A DNA stretch of 64,000 nucleotides from Roseococcus pinisoli (GCF_018413645.1 NZ_JAHCDA010000001.1:62001-126000), one strand, 5' to 3'. Counted from the first letter of the stretch, positions 18,719-28,026 are shown. Notes: a model not told the origin generated them from the letters alone. A program made the numbers and translations.

Positions 18719-19300
18719 ATGAAACTGCTCCATATCGATTCCAGCATCCTCGGCGAGAATTCCGTCAGCCGCTCCATCTCGACCGCGGCGGTCGAGCGGC
18801 TGCGGCAGGCCACGCCCGGCCTCGAGGTCGTGACGCGCGACCTCGCCGCCGCGCCCCTGCCGCACCTGCTTCCGGCCGCCCTGGGCCTCGGCGGCACGCC
18901 CGATGCCGAGAGCCAGGCGGCGCTTCAGGAGTTCCTGGACGCGGATATCGTGGTGATCGGCGCGCCCATGTACAACTTCACCATCCCCACCCAGCTCAAG
19001 GCCTGGCTCGACCGTATCCTCGTGGCCGGCAAGACCTTCCGCTACGCCGAGAAGGGCCCCGAGGGCCTGGCCGGCGGCAAGCGCGTGATCGTGGCGGTCT
19101 CGCGCGGCGGCTTCTACGGCGCCGGCACGCCCGCCGCCGCGGCCGAGCATGCGGAGACCTATCTGCGCCTCGTCCTCGGCTTCGTCGGCATCGCCGATCC
19201 GGAGTTCATCGTCGCGGAGGGCATCGCGCTGGGCGCGGAGCAGCGCGCGGAAGCGCTGCGGGGCGGGTTGGAAGCGGCCGGGCTGCTCCGCGCGGCCTAA
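18719..19300 (+). CDS. azoR: FMN-dependent NADH:quinone reductase / azoreductase
   Basis: 193-residue flavodoxin-like reductase. [19 protein letters not shown] is the FMN phosphate-binding start, and [52 protein letters not shown] is the AzoR signature. It reduces quinones and azo compounds by two electrons and protects against electrophile stress. It is divergent from the HxlR regulator, the arrangement in which such regulators control azoreductases. The ATG at 18719 is preceded by CAGGACATCCACC, an acceptable ribosome site. Confidence 0.92.
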   Translation: MKLLHIDSSILGENSVSRSISTAAVERLRQATPGLEVVTRDLAAAPLPHLLPAALGLGGTPDAESQAALQEFLDADIVVIGAPMYNFTIPTQLKAWLDRILVAGKTFRYAEKGPEGLAGGKRVIVAVSRGGFYGAGTPAAAAEHAETYLRLVLGFVGIADPEFIVAEGIALGAEQRAEALRGGLEAAGLLRAA

Positions 19301-19313
19301 ACCAAAGGGGTGC

Positions 19314-19335
19314 GCGAGGGGGCGAGCCCCCTCGC
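19314..19335. terminator. Perfect 9-bp hairpin between azoR and ndh
   Basis: GCGAGGGGG pairs with CCCCCTCGC around CGAG. It ends three bases before the convergent ndh stop codon. Confidence 0.65.
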
Positions 19336-19337
19336 CC

Positions 19338-20642
19338 TCAGTGCAGCTTCACCGTCGGCGCCGGACGGTTGGAGAAGAGCGACAGCCAGTTCCGCCACAG
19401 CGTCGGCGCCTTCCCGTGCAGCGCCGAGAGATGCATCTGGTAGAGCGAGCGGTACATCAGCCGCGCGAAGAGGCCTTCGACGAAGAAGCTGCGGCCGAGC
19501 AGCCCGCCCATCAGCGTGCCGACGGTGCTGTATTCGCCGAGCGAGACCAGCGAGCCGAAGTCCCGATAGACGAAGGGTTCCAGCGGCCGCCCCCCCAGGA
19601 TGCGCTCCATCTGGCCCACCATGTGCGAAGCCATCTGGTGGGCCGCCTGCGCCCGCGGCGGCACCGGCTGGTCGCGGCCGGGCTGCGGGCAGGCGGCGCA
19701 ATCGCCGATGGCGAAGATCGCGGGGTCGCGCGTGGTCCGCAGCGTCTGCTCCACGACGAGCTGGTTGATGCGGTTGGTCTCCAGCCCGCCCAGCTCGTGC
19801 AGGAAATCCGGCCCCTTCACGCCCGCCGCCCAGACGATGAGCTCCGAGGGCATGACGCTGCCATCCGCGAGCACGAGACCGTCCTCGCGCACCTCGGCGA
19901 CGCGCGTGCCCGTCCGCACCTCCACCCCCATCTCGCGCAGCAGGCGCAACGTCTCGTTGGCGATGCGCTCCGGCAGGGCCGGAAGGATGCGCGGCGCCGC
20001 CTCCACCAGGGTGATGCGGATGTCGCGCTCCGGCACGATGTGGTCCATGCCGTAGGCCACCACCGCCCGCACGGTACGGTGCAGCTCGGCCGCCAGCTCG
20101 GTGCCCGTGGCCCCCGCGCCGATGATGGCGACATGCAGCTGGCCCGGCCGCACCGGCTCCTCCTGGGCATTGGCGCGCAGGCAGGCATTGATCAGGCGCC
20201 GGTTGAAGCGCGCCGCCTGGTCGGGCGTCTCCAGCGGGATGGCGTGCTCGGCCGCGCCCGGCGTGCCGAAGTCGTTGGTGACGCTGCCGACGGCCATGAT
20301 CAGCGTGTCGTAGCCGAGGCGCGTCGCCGGCGTGATGACACGCCCTTCCTCGTCATGGGTAGCGCCCAGCTCGATCTCCCGCGCCGCGCGGTCGAGGCCG
20401 GTCATCTCGCCGAAGCGGTAGGTGAAGTGGTGCCAGTGCGCCTGGGCGAGGTAGTTGAGCTCGTGCTGCGAGCGGTCGATGGCGCCCGCCGCCACCGCGT
20501 GCAGCAGCGGCTTCCACAGATGGGTGCGGGCGCGCTCCACGAGGGTGATGGCGGCGCGGTTGTCGCGGCCATACTGGTTGCCCAGGCGGGTGGCGAGTTC
20601 AAGGCCGGCGGCACCGCCGCCGACGATCACGGTCCGATGCAT
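19338..20642 (-). CDS. ndh: Type II NADH dehydrogenase (NDH-2)
   Basis: 434-residue FAD-dependent NADH:quinone oxidoreductase that feeds electrons to the quinone pool without pumping protons. The FAD motif VIVGGGAAGLELATRLG is at the N-terminus, and the NADH motif VAIIGAGATGTELAAELH lies mid-protein. IVWAAGVKGPDFL, IFAIGDCAACPQPG and AHQMASHMVGQMERI follow as in NDH-2. The C-terminus (FARLMYRSLYQMHLSALHG) is the amphipathic membrane-binding part. The ATG at 20642 follows GGAGGT at a good distance; starts further upstream are not supported. Confidence 0.92.
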   Translation of the reverse strand: MHRTVIVGGGAAGLELATRLGNQYGRDNRAAITLVERARTHLWKPLLHAVAAGAIDRSQHELNYLAQAHWHHFTYRFGEMTGLDRAAREIELGATHDEEGRVITPATRLGYDTLIMAVGSVTNDFGTPGAAEHAIPLETPDQAARFNRRLINACLRANAQEEPVRPGQLHVAIIGAGATGTELAAELHRTVRAVVAYGMDHIVPERDIRITLVEAAPRILPALPERIANETLRLLREMGVEVRTGTRVAEVREDGLVLADGSVMPSELIVWAAGVKGPDFLHELGGLETNRINQLVVEQTLRTTRDPAIFAIGDCAACPQPGRDQPVPPRAQAAHQMASHMVGQMERILGGRPLEPFVYRDFGSLVSLGEYSTVGTLMGGLLGRSFFVEGLFARLMYRSLYQMHLSALHGKAPTLWRNWLSLFSNRPAPTVKLH

Positions 20643-20720
20643 GCGGCACCTCCGTGTCTCACATGGCACCCGCGCGGGCGCAGGGAAAGGTCTTGACGCC
20701 GTCTCCCTCCGCCCCGCGGC

Positions 20721-21131
20721 TCAGCCCGCGCGCGAGGACATGCTCCAGAGCACGCCGAACGGGTCCCGCAGCTGGCCGTACCGCTCGCCCCAGAACTGCA
20801 TCTCGAGCGGCATGGTGATCTCCATCCCGCCCTCGACCGCGCGCTTCCACCAGCGGTCCACATCCGCCACCTGCAGATGGAGGGTGGTTCCGTAGCGCTC
20901 CTTCATCCCCTGGCCGTGCTCGGGATAGGGGTCGCCCATCATGATCGACCCGCCATTGACGTAGATATGGACATGCATGGTCCGCCCCTTGTCGTCGGGC
21001 GGCATGACCATCGCCGTCTCGGCGCCCAGCGCCTTGCCGTAGAACTCCGCGGCCTTCACCGCGCCATCGACCATCAGATAGGGAACGACCCCGCCCTTGA
21101 CCTCCGGCAGCTTCGGCATTTCGTCCATCAT
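20721..21131 (-). CDS. VOC (glyoxalase/PhnB-like) family protein
   Basis: 136-residue vicinal oxygen chelate protein. VVPYLMVDGAVKAAEFYGKALGAETAM, MHVHIYVNGGSIMMGDPYPEHGQGMKERYGTTLHLQVADVDRWWKRAVEGGMEI and WGERYGQLRDPFGVLWSMSS match the PhnB/YdhR-like subgroup. The GxxWGERYGxxxDPFGxxW end is typical. The function of these proteins is not fixed; some bind metals or antibiotics. The ATG at 21131 follows GGAGGAGACGAG. It lies downstream of the sigma-factor pair on the same strand and could be in their operon. Confidence 0.85.
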   Translation of the reverse strand: MMDEMPKLPEVKGGVVPYLMVDGAVKAAEFYGKALGAETAMVMPPDDKGRTMHVHIYVNGGSIMMGDPYPEHGQGMKERYGTTLHLQVADVDRWWKRAVEGGMEITMPLEMQFWGERYGQLRDPFGVLWSMSSRAG

Positions 21132-21207
21132 CTCGTCTCCTCCATCCCCGGGGTAGGATTTCCCCCTGACCCGAGGACGCGCGGCCAGGCCGCCGCCCGA
21201 CACCGGC

Positions 21208-22446
21208 TCAGGAATTTCCGCGCAATTCGTCGAGATGCCGCCGGATATGGTCGGCCTCGGCCACGGTGCCCGCCAGCGCGATGGCCTGGCCGAAGGCGAC
21301 CCGCGCCTCCGTGGCCCGGCCCAGCTCCCGGAGCAGCGCGCCCCGCAGGCCATGGAACGGGAAGTAGCCCGCGAGGCGCTCCGCCAGGGGCTCCACCATC
21401 TCCAGCGCCGCCCCGGCGCCCCGCGTCTTCGACACCGCGACCGCGCGGTTGAGCGTGACCACCGGGGAGGGCTGCAGCCGCTCCAGCGCGGCATAGAGCA
21501 GGTCGATCTGCGGCCAGTCGGTCTCCTCCGGCCGTGCCGCGCGGGCGTGCAGCGCCGCGATGGCCGCCTGGATCTGATAGGGGCCGGGCGTGCGGTGCCG
21601 CATGGCCTTGTCGATGAGGGCGAGGCCCTCGGCGATCATGCCGCCGTTCCAGCGGCCGCGCTCCTGCGCCTCGAGCAGGACGGTCGCGCCCTCGGCATCG
21701 AAGCGAGCCTCCCACCGGGCCTGCTGGAGCAGGAACAGCGCGAGCAGGCCCATGATCTCGGGCTCGGCGGGGAAGAGGCGCAGCAGCAGCCGCGCGAGGC
21801 GGATCGCCTCGGCCGCGAGGGCCGCGCGGTCCGGATCGGCCCCGGCCGAATAGCCCTCGTTGAAGAGGAGGTAGACCATGGCCGAGACCGCCTGGAGGCG
21901 CTCCGCGCGCTCCAGGGCGCCCGGGGTCTCGAAGGGCAGTGCGGCGGCGGCGATGCGCGCCTTGGCGCGGGTGATGCGCTGCTCCATCGCCGCCTCGCTC
22001 ACCAGAAAGGCGCGGGCGATCTCACGCAGGGGCACGCCCGAGACGATGCGCAGCGCGAGCGGGATCTGCTGCGGGGGCGTCAGCGCCGGATGGCAGCAGA
22101 TGAAGAGCAGCCGCAGCACGTCGTCACGGTAATCGGCCGCGTCCAGCCGCTCGGCCAGGGGCGCCTCCGCGTCGCCCAGGTCGGAGAGATGCTCCTCCTC
22201 GGGCAGCGGCGCCTCGCGGGCCTGGCGGCGCTTGCCGTCGATCGCGACGTTGCGGGCGACCATGATGAGCCAGGCCGGGGCGTCGCGGGGGGGGCCATTC
22301 GCCGGCCAGTGCCGCAAGGCCCGGAGCGACGCCTCCTGGAAGGCCTCCTGCGCCGTGTCCAGGTCGCGGAAATGGCGCAGCAGCGCCCCCACCACCTTGG
22401 GACGGGCGGAGACCAGCGCGGCGTCGATCCAGGCGAGGTCGGTCAT
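21208..22446 (-). CDS. ECF-type sigma factor with C-terminal TPR-like domain (DUF6596 type)
   Basis: 412-residue RNA polymerase sigma factor. Region 2 is visible as GALLRHFRDLDTAQEAFQEASLRALRHWP and PAWLIMVARNVAIDGKRR; region 4 as LALRIVSGVPLREIARAFLVSEAAMEQRITRAKARIA. About 230 extra residues follow, including VYLLFNEGYSAGADPDRAALAAEAIRLARLL and PYQIQAAIAALHARAARPEETDWPQIDLLYAALERLQPSPVVTLNRAVA. That is the helical extension of this sigma-factor group. Its start overlaps the YCII-family stop as ATGA, a conserved pairing. The signal it answers to is unknown. Confidence 0.9.
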   Translation of the reverse strand: MTDLAWIDAALVSARPKVVGALLRHFRDLDTAQEAFQEASLRALRHWPANGPPRDAPAWLIMVARNVAIDGKRRQAREAPLPEEEHLSDLGDAEAPLAERLDAADYRDDVLRLLFICCHPALTPPQQIPLALRIVSGVPLREIARAFLVSEAAMEQRITRAKARIAAAALPFETPGALERAERLQAVSAMVYLLFNEGYSAGADPDRAALAAEAIRLARLLLRLFPAEPEIMGLLALFLLQQARWEARFDAEGATVLLEAQERGRWNGGMIAEGLALIDKAMRHRTPGPYQIQAAIAALHARAARPEETDWPQIDLLYAALERLQPSPVVTLNRAVAVSKTRGAGAALEMVEPLAERLAGYFPFHGLRGALLRELGRATEARVAFGQAIALAGTVAEADHIRRHLDELRGNS

Positions 22447-22817
22447 CCCGCCACGGCCCCACCCGGGCGGAAGAGGGCCAGCGGGCGGATCTCGAAGGCG
22501 CCGGCGGTGGAGCTCGCGGCCGCCAGCTCCCGCGCCGTCTCCAGCGCCTGGTCCAGATCCGTGCATTCGACGATGTAGAAGCCGAGCAGCTGCTCCTTGG
22601 TCTCGGCGAAGGGGCCGTCGATGACCAGCGGCACCGCCCCCTTGCGCAGCGTGGTGGCGGAGGTGGTGGGCAGCAGCCGCGCGACGGGGCCGAGGCGGCC
22701 CTGCTGCGCCAGCTTCTCCTGGACGGCGCCGAGGCGCGCCATCGCGGCGGCCTCCTCCTCCTTGGTCCAGGACCAGACCACGTCCTCGGAGTCGTAGCAG
22801 AGAATGGCGTAGAGCAT
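22443..22817 (-). CDS. YCII-related protein paired with ECF sigma factor
   Basis: 124-residue YCII/DGPF-domain protein. LYAILCYDSEDVVWSWTKEEEAAAMARL opens it, and VIDGPFAETKEQLLGFYIVECTDLDQALETARELAAAS carries the DGPF motif. It probably forms a ferredoxin-like dimer and may act as a partner or regulator of the adjacent sigma factor. Such pairs are widespread, but the mechanism is not established. It is the first gene of the unit. The ATG at 22817 is preceded by GGGAGG about ten bases upstream. Confidence 0.88.
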   Translation of the reverse strand: MLYAILCYDSEDVVWSWTKEEEAAAMARLGAVQEKLAQQGRLGPVARLLPTTSATTLRKGAVPLVIDGPFAETKEQLLGFYIVECTDLDQALETARELAAASSTAGAFEIRPLALFRPGGAVAG

Positions 22818-23041
22818 CGTGACAGGAACCTCCCGGCTTCAAGACGTTCGGGGACGCCGCGCGCCGACAGCAGGCGTGTGAATATAAGGCGTCGACGGCC
22901 CTTTTGCCCTGGGCCGGGCGGCACTGCCCGACCTAGTGGCGGTTCAGAATGGGGCCGGGCGGATTGGCATTCCCGGAAATCGCATCCTATGCTCTCCCCC
23001 GTGGGCAGCCGCTGCAATGTCGGCGCCCTGGGAAACGTTGA

Positions 23042-24190
23042 ATGGATATCGGACCGCCCAAGCGCCCCGCGCAGGAGGGCGTCGGTCAGGTCAAGCGGGA
23101 TAAGCCGCGACGACGCCTCTTCCGGATGGCGGCCTTCGTGGTGGTCGGGCTCGCCGGCCTCGGCCTGAGCTTCCGCTGGCTGCATTGGCAGTTCCACCAC
23201 GTCGTCCTCGACGACGCGCGCGTGGCTTCCGACATGATCACCATGGCCAGCCGCGTGCCCGGCTGGGTCACCCAGATCCCCCCCGTCGCCGGCGACAGCG
23301 TGCCGGCCGGCGCGCTGCTGGTGCAGATGGATGCCCGCGAGTCGGCCCTCGCCGTCGAGGAGCTGAACGCCCGCATCGCCGGCATCGGCGCCCGCCGCGG
23401 CGAGCTGGAGGCGCGGCGCGCCATGGTGGACCGCACCAGCGCCAGCCAGCACGACGCCGCCATCGCCCGGCTCGATTCAGCGCGGGCGTCGCTGCCCGCG
23501 GCCGAGGCCGAGCGCGGCTTGGCGGAGGCAGAGCTGGCCCGCGCGCAGAGCCTCATCGCCAGCGGCAGCGGCACGCGCCAGAGCGTCGAGCGCCTGCGCG
23601 CCGGGCTCGACACCGCCCGTCAGCGCGTGATCTCCGCCGCCGCCGAGATCCGCAACGCCGAGGCGCTGATGGCCGGGGCCCTGGCCGCGCGCGAGGAGCT
23701 GCAGGTCATCTCCCGCCAGCTCGAGGCGCTCGGCCCGCAGGAGCGCGAGCTCGTCGCCTCGCGCGACCGCGCCGCGCTGGACCTCGCCGACCGCTCGATG
23801 CGCATGCCCTTCGACGGCGTGGTGGACCGCATCTTCGTGGATCCGGGCGAATACGTCCTGGCCGGCCAGCGCATCATCCTCGTGCACGACCCGGCGCAGA
23901 TCCGCATCGAGGCCAATGTGCGCGAGACCGACCGCCGCTTCTTCGAGCCCGGCAAGCCCGTCCGGGTGACGGTGGATGCCTGGCCGGGCCGGGAATTCCC
24001 GGGCGTGGTGGACCGCGTCATCCAGGCGGCGACGAGCGAGTTCGCCCTGCTGCCGAGCCCCAATCCCAGCGGCAACTTCACCCGCATCACCCAGCGCATG
24101 CCCGTCCGTGTCCGGCTCGACCCGCCGCCGCCGGTGGGCCTCCTCCATCCCGGCATGCTGGTCCGCGTGGAGGCCGAGGCGCGTGAGTGA
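23042..24190 (+). CDS. emrA: HlyD/EmrA-type membrane fusion protein
   Basis: 382-residue adaptor of the EmrA/VceA type. A single N-terminal membrane helix (FRMAAFVVVGLAGLGLSF) is followed by VVLDDARVASDMITMASRVPGWVTQIPPVAGDSVPAGALLVQMD, the first lipoyl half. A long coiled-coil region follows (about residues 100-240). The return half is RSMRMPFDGVVDRIFVDPGEYVLAGQRIILV. The DARV and PGEYV motifs fit EmrA-like adaptors that pair with 14-helix MFS pumps. The gene overlaps the MFS gene by eight bases. Confidence 0.88.
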   Translation: MDIGPPKRPAQEGVGQVKRDKPRRRLFRMAAFVVVGLAGLGLSFRWLHWQFHHVVLDDARVASDMITMASRVPGWVTQIPPVAGDSVPAGALLVQMDARESALAVEELNARIAGIGARRGELEARRAMVDRTSASQHDAAIARLDSARASLPAAEAERGLAEAELARAQSLIASGSGTRQSVERLRAGLDTARQRVISAAAEIRNAEALMAGALAAREELQVISRQLEALGPQERELVASRDRAALDLADRSMRMPFDGVVDRIFVDPGEYVLAGQRIILVHDPAQIRIEANVRETDRRFFEPGKPVRVTVDAWPGREFPGVVDRVIQAATSEFALLPSPNPSGNFTRITQRMPVRVRLDPPPPVGLLHPGMLVRVEAEARE

Positions 24191-25745
24191 GGCCTTCCGC
24201 GGCGCCTCCATCGAGGCGTTGTTCGCGCGGTTCGGCCCCTCCTATCGCTGGTTCGTCACGCTCACGGCGCTGACCGGCACCGTCTCCTGCATCCTCTCCT
24301 CCACCATCGTCGTCGTGGCCCTGCCGGACATCATGGGCGCGCTGGGCATGGGGCATGAGGAGGGGCAGCTCCTCGCCACCGGCTTCCTGGCCGCCAATAC
24401 CGGCTTCATGCTGGTGAACGCCTGGGCCGTGGACCGCTTCGGCTTCCGGATCACCTATGTCGGCTCCATCGCCGTCTTCGTCGTCAGCTCCATCCTGGCG
24501 GGGCTGGCGACGGAGGCCAGCGTGATGGTGGTCTGCCGGGTGCTGCAGGGCGCCTCGGCGGGGCTGCTGCAGCCGCTGTCGATGCAGATCATCTTCCTGG
24601 TCTTCCCGCCGGAGCGCCGTGGCACGGCCATGGGCCTCTTCAGCTTCGGCGTGGTGATGGCGCCGGCCATCGGCCCCACGCTCGGCGGCGTGCTGGTGGA
24701 CCATTACTCCTGGCACGCGGTGTTCTTCCTCTCGCTGCCGACGGCCATCCTGGGCCTGGTGATGGGCATGGCCTTCATGCCGGGCCGCCTCTCAGCCGGC
24801 ACCCGCACCTTCGACTGGCCGGGCGCCATCCTGCTCGCCGCCGCCATGACGACGCTGCTCTCCGGCCTCACCAACGGGCAGCAGCATGGCTGGGGCTCGG
24901 ACCGCGTGGTGGTGGAGCTGGTGGTAGCCGCCGTCTCGACCGTCGCCTTCCTGGTCTGGCAGGGCTACGCCTCCTCGCCCCTCATGGACCTGCGGCTCTT
25001 CCGCTACTGGGGCTTCACGGCGGCGGCGATGGTCGCCTTCATCTACGGCGGGGCGATCTTCGGCTCGACCTACCTGCTGCCGCTGCTGGTGCAGACGGTG
25101 CAGGGCTACACCCCCACCCGCTCGGGCCTCATCCTGATGCCGGCGGGCTTCGCGGTGGCGCTGGCCTTCCTGATCGCGGGCCGGCTCGCGGATTTCCTCC
25201 CGCCCTGGCTGCCGGTCTGCTGCGGGCTGCTGCTCTTCGCGCTGTCGAGCTGGCTGATCGCGGGCGTCGGCACGGACAGCTCCTTCTGGCAGCTCGCCAT
25301 ATGGATCCTGGTCGGCCGGGTCGGGCTCGGGCTGACCATGCCCAACATGAATGTCGGCGCCATGCGCGCCTTGCCGATCACGCTGCTCGGCCAGGGCGCG
25401 GGCAGCATCAACTTCTGCCGCATGCTGGGCGGCGCCTTCGGCACGAACCTCCTGGCCGTCTACATGGAGCGGCGGACCCAGCTGCATGCCGAGGGCCTGA
25501 ACGCCCGGCTGGAGGGCGCGCCCGCGGCGCTGGAGGCGCGCCGCCTGCTGGAGAACCTCTACGCGCAGGGCGGCCTGCCGGAGGTGATCCGGCGCGATTC
25601 CGCCTACGACTTCCTCTCGCGGATGGTGGAGGCGCAGGCGGGGCTGATGGGCTTCCGCGACGCCTTCATCGCCGTCGGCCTGGCCTGCCTGCTGGCGGTG
25701 CTGCCGGGGCTGACGCTGCGGCAGAAGCCGCCGGGCGCGCGGTAG
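24183..25745 (+). CDS. emrB: DHA2-family multidrug MFS transporter (EmrB-like)
   Basis: 520-residue MFS transporter with about 14 hydrophobic segments. The signature of drug:H+ antiporters of the DHA2 group is seen: LTGTVSCILSSTIVVVALPDIMGALG (first helix), GFRITYVGSIAVFVVSSILAGLA, and CRVLQGASAGLLQPLSMQIIFLVFPPERRGTAMGLFSFGVVMAPAIGPTLGGVLVD (motif C in helix 5). It starts at GTG 24183 inside the emrA end, so the two are translated together. The substrate is not shown by the sequence. Confidence 0.9.
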   Translation: MSEAFRGASIEALFARFGPSYRWFVTLTALTGTVSCILSSTIVVVALPDIMGALGMGHEEGQLLATGFLAANTGFMLVNAWAVDRFGFRITYVGSIAVFVVSSILAGLATEASVMVVCRVLQGASAGLLQPLSMQIIFLVFPPERRGTAMGLFSFGVVMAPAIGPTLGGVLVDHYSWHAVFFLSLPTAILGLVMGMAFMPGRLSAGTRTFDWPGAILLAAAMTTLLSGLTNGQQHGWGSDRVVVELVVAAVSTVAFLVWQGYASSPLMDLRLFRYWGFTAAAMVAFIYGGAIFGSTYLLPLLVQTVQGYTPTRSGLILMPAGFAVALAFLIAGRLADFLPPWLPVCCGLLLFALSSWLIAGVGTDSSFWQLAIWILVGRVGLGLTMPNMNVGAMRALPITLLGQGAGSINFCRMLGGAFGTNLLAVYMERRTQLHAEGLNARLEGAPAALEARRLLENLYAQGGLPEVIRRDSAYDFLSRMVEAQAGLMGFRDAFIAVGLACLLAVLPGLTLRQKPPGAR

Positions 25746-25754
25746 CGCCTCGCC

Positions 25755-26288
25755 TTACCCCGCCGGCTCGCAGCGCAGCTCGAAGCGGCATTCGGGATGG
25801 CCGTCCGCCGCGCAGGCCACCTCGCGGCAGACCGGCACTCCCGGCCGGCCCGCCATCTCCAGCACGTAGCGCATCCCGCCGGCGAAGCTTCCCTCGAAGG
25901 TGTAGCAGACCGGGCGGCCCGTCGCCGGCCCGTAGCCCAGCGCGAAGGCCGAATGCCGCACCGTGACCGCGCCGGTGCCGGTGGCCTCGTCCAACGCCGT
26001 GATCTCGAGCTGGCCGTAGCCGCGCTGCGACAGCCGCTTCAGGTAGTGCCGGAAGGTCTCGACCGGCGCGAGGCCGTGGGTCCTGGCCTCCGCCCGGCAC
26101 CATTGGAGGGCGGAAAGATCGCTCGATCCGTAGAGGATGGCGCGATAGGCCTCGGCCCCGATGGCATCCTCGATGGCCTTCTGCATGTTCACCAGGAAAT
26201 GGCGCGGCAGGTAGATCATCGGCAGGCCGTCGGTGGTCCAGATGCCCGTTTCGGGATCGACCTCGATCGGAACCTGGGGCTGGACCAT
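25755..26288 (-). CDS. 4-vinyl reductase (V4R) domain protein, DUF5943-like
   Basis: 177-residue protein matching the V4R small-molecule-binding domain. Landmarks are YLPRHFLVNMQKAIEDAIGAEAYRAILYGSSDLSALQWCRAEARTHGLAPVETFRHYLKRLSQRGYGQLEI and the closing CYTFEGSFAGGMRYVLEMAGRPGVPVCREVACAADGHPECRFELR. V4R domains often bind ligands or metal near such cysteines (VCREVACAADGHPECRF). The usual regulatory or methyltransferase partners are not adjacent, so its job is unknown. The ATG at 26288 follows GCGGAGG by seven bases. Confidence 0.7.
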   Translation of the reverse strand: MVQPQVPIEVDPETGIWTTDGLPMIYLPRHFLVNMQKAIEDAIGAEAYRAILYGSSDLSALQWCRAEARTHGLAPVETFRHYLKRLSQRGYGQLEITALDEATGTGAVTVRHSAFALGYGPATGRPVCYTFEGSFAGGMRYVLEMAGRPGVPVCREVACAADGHPECRFELRCEPAG

Positions 26289-26389
26289 GCACGCCTCCGC
26301 TATCGGTGGAGCGGCGATTCTGGCCGGGGCAAGGTGGTCCCGCAAGGGCTCCTCGGGGTAGGCTGCGTGCCAATAGCGGAGGACGCGCC

Positions 26390-26659
26390 ATGGAACCCAC
26401 AATGCTGAGGCAATGCGAGACGCCGGACGGCCTGTCCGCGCCGCTCGCCGCGCTGTGGTGGGACGCGAGGAACGACTGGGCCCGCGCGCATGAGGCGGCG
26501 CAATCCGTCGAGACGGCGGAGGGCGCCTGGGTCCATGCCTATCTCCACCGCAAGGAGGGCGACCTGCCCAATGCGGACTACTGGTATCGCCGCGCCGGGC
26601 GCCGCCGCCCGGCCGTGCCGCTGGAGCAGGAATGGGCGGAGATCGCCGCCGCCCTGTAG
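26390..26659 (+). CDS. Conserved hypothetical protein (89 aa)
   Basis: Small protein of 89 residues with a clear GCGGAGGACGCGCC site before the ATG. It carries the stretch WWDARNDWARAHEAAQSVETAEGAWVHAYLHRKEGDLPNADYWYRRAGR, rich in Trp and His and probably helical like a single TPR-type unit. I recognise similar proteins in other alphaproteobacteria but know no function for them. It has no signal peptide or membrane segment. It is divergent from the V4R gene and just upstream of the cupin gene. Confidence 0.7.
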   Translation: MEPTMLRQCETPDGLSAPLAALWWDARNDWARAHEAAQSVETAEGAWVHAYLHRKEGDLPNADYWYRRAGRRRPAVPLEQEWAEIAAAL

Positions 26660-26710
26660 ACCATCGCGGCCCGCGGGCGTTGTAGCCGACACCACCGCAG
26701 GGAGATCCCG

Positions 26711-27223
26711 ATGCCCCCCGCCCCGCCTCCTGAGATCCTGTATTTCGGCCGCAGCGACTGGGTGCCGAACAATGCCAGATTGCCGGTGCTGCTCTACCGC
26801 GCGGCCGTGCCGGAAGCCGCGGATCGCGCCGCCGCGATGGAGGCGCTCTTCGCGCGCAACGGCTGGCCGCCGCAATGGCGCAACGGCGTCTACACCTACC
26901 ATCACTATCACTCGAAAGGGCACGAGGTGCTGGGCTTCGCGGAAGGCGAGGCGCTGCTGAAGATCGGCGGGCCGGACGGCGTGGAGGTGGAGGTCCAGGC
27001 CGGCGACGTCGCGCTGCTGCCGGCCGGCACGGGCCATCTCAAGCGGCGGTCGAGCCCCGATTTCCTTGTCGTCGGCGCCTATCCGCCCGACCAGGAGGGC
27101 GACATCCTGCGCGAGGAGCCCTCGCCCGAGGCGCGGCAGCGCATCGCCGCCCTGCCCTTTCCCGACACCGACCCCGTGCTCGGCGCCGCGTCGCCCCTCC
27201 GCAAGCTCTGGCGCGCGCGTTGA
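26711..27223 (+). CDS. Cupin-fold protein (YjlB-like)
   Basis: 170-residue single-domain cupin. [28 protein letters not shown] holds cupin motif 1 (HHYHSKGHE), and [32 protein letters not shown] holds motif 2 with its histidine. Metal binding by these His and Glu residues is likely. It resembles B. subtilis YjlB-type proteins of unknown role. Good AGGGAGATCCC site before the ATG at 26711. It could be co-transcribed with the hydrolase 40 bases downstream. Confidence 0.82.
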   Translation: MPPAPPPEILYFGRSDWVPNNARLPVLLYRAAVPEAADRAAAMEALFARNGWPPQWRNGVYTYHHYHSKGHEVLGFAEGEALLKIGGPDGVEVEVQAGDVALLPAGTGHLKRRSSPDFLVVGAYPPDQEGDILREEPSPEARQRIAALPFPDTDPVLGAASPLRKLWRAR

Positions 27224-27263
27224 TCCGCCCGCAATCTCCCCCGCCGAAAAGATGGAGGATGCG

Positions 27264-28016
27264 ATGCCCGTACTGAAGCGCCCCGATGGCGAGATCCGCT
27301 ACGAGACCTATGGCGCGGGCTTTCCCGTGCTGCTCTTCGCCCCGGGCGGCCTGCGCTCGCGGCTGGAGATGTGGTCCTCGCCGGCCGGAGGCCCGCCCCG
27401 ACCCTGGGTGGACTGGACGCAGGCGCTGCCCGCCGCCGGCTTCACGGCCGTCGCCATGGATCAGCGCAATGCCGGCCAGTCCGTCGCCGATATCCAGGCC
27501 GATCACGGCTGGCACACCTATGCGGCCGATCACCTCGCGCTCATGGACCATCTCGGCTTCGGGAAATTCCATGTCCTGGGCGGCTGCATCGGCGGCAGCT
27601 TCTGCCTGAAGGCGGTGGGGGCCGCGCCGAAGCGCGTCACGGCGGCGGTGCTGCAGAACCCGATCGGCCTGAATCCCGAGCACCCGGAGTACTTCCCCGA
27701 GAGCCATGCGGAATGGAGCGCGGAGCAGCGCGCGGCCCGCCCGGAGCTCAGCGAGGAGGCCCTGGCCGGCTTCGGGCGCAACATGTGGGCGCACGACTTC
27801 GTCTATTGCGTGGACCGCGACTTCGTCCGCGACTGCCCCGTGCCCACCTTCCTGCTGCCCGGCACGGACATCCCCCACCCGGCCGCGACCAGCGCCGAGC
27901 TGGCCGAGCTGCTGCCCGGCGTGGAGGTGCTGACCGACTGGCGCGCGCCGGACCACGCCGTCGAGCAGGAGAAGCGCGTCGTCGCCTTCCTGCGCGCGCA
28001 TACGCCGAAGGGCTGA
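27264..28016 (+). CDS. Alpha/beta hydrolase with a cysteine nucleophile
   Basis: 250-residue alpha/beta hydrolase. The nucleophile elbow reads VLGGCIGGS, so the usual serine of G-x-S-x-G is a cysteine (C108). The oxyanion-side LLFAPGG and the acid/histidine end ...PDHAVEQEKRVV are in place. A Cys nucleophile is known in dienelactone hydrolase and some related families. A substrate cannot be told. The ATG at 27264 follows GGAGGATGCG. It forms a likely pair with the upstream cupin and is followed by a perfect 14-bp hairpin. Confidence 0.82.
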   Translation: MPVLKRPDGEIRYETYGAGFPVLLFAPGGLRSRLEMWSSPAGGPPRPWVDWTQALPAAGFTAVAMDQRNAGQSVADIQADHGWHTYAADHLALMDHLGFGKFHVLGGCIGGSFCLKAVGAAPKRVTAAVLQNPIGLNPEHPEYFPESHAEWSAEQRAARPELSEEALAGFGRNMWAHDFVYCVDRDFVRDCPVPTFLLPGTDIPHPAATSAELAELLPGVEVLTDWRAPDHAVEQEKRVVAFLRAHTPKG

Positions 28017-28026
28017 ACCGTCGGGC

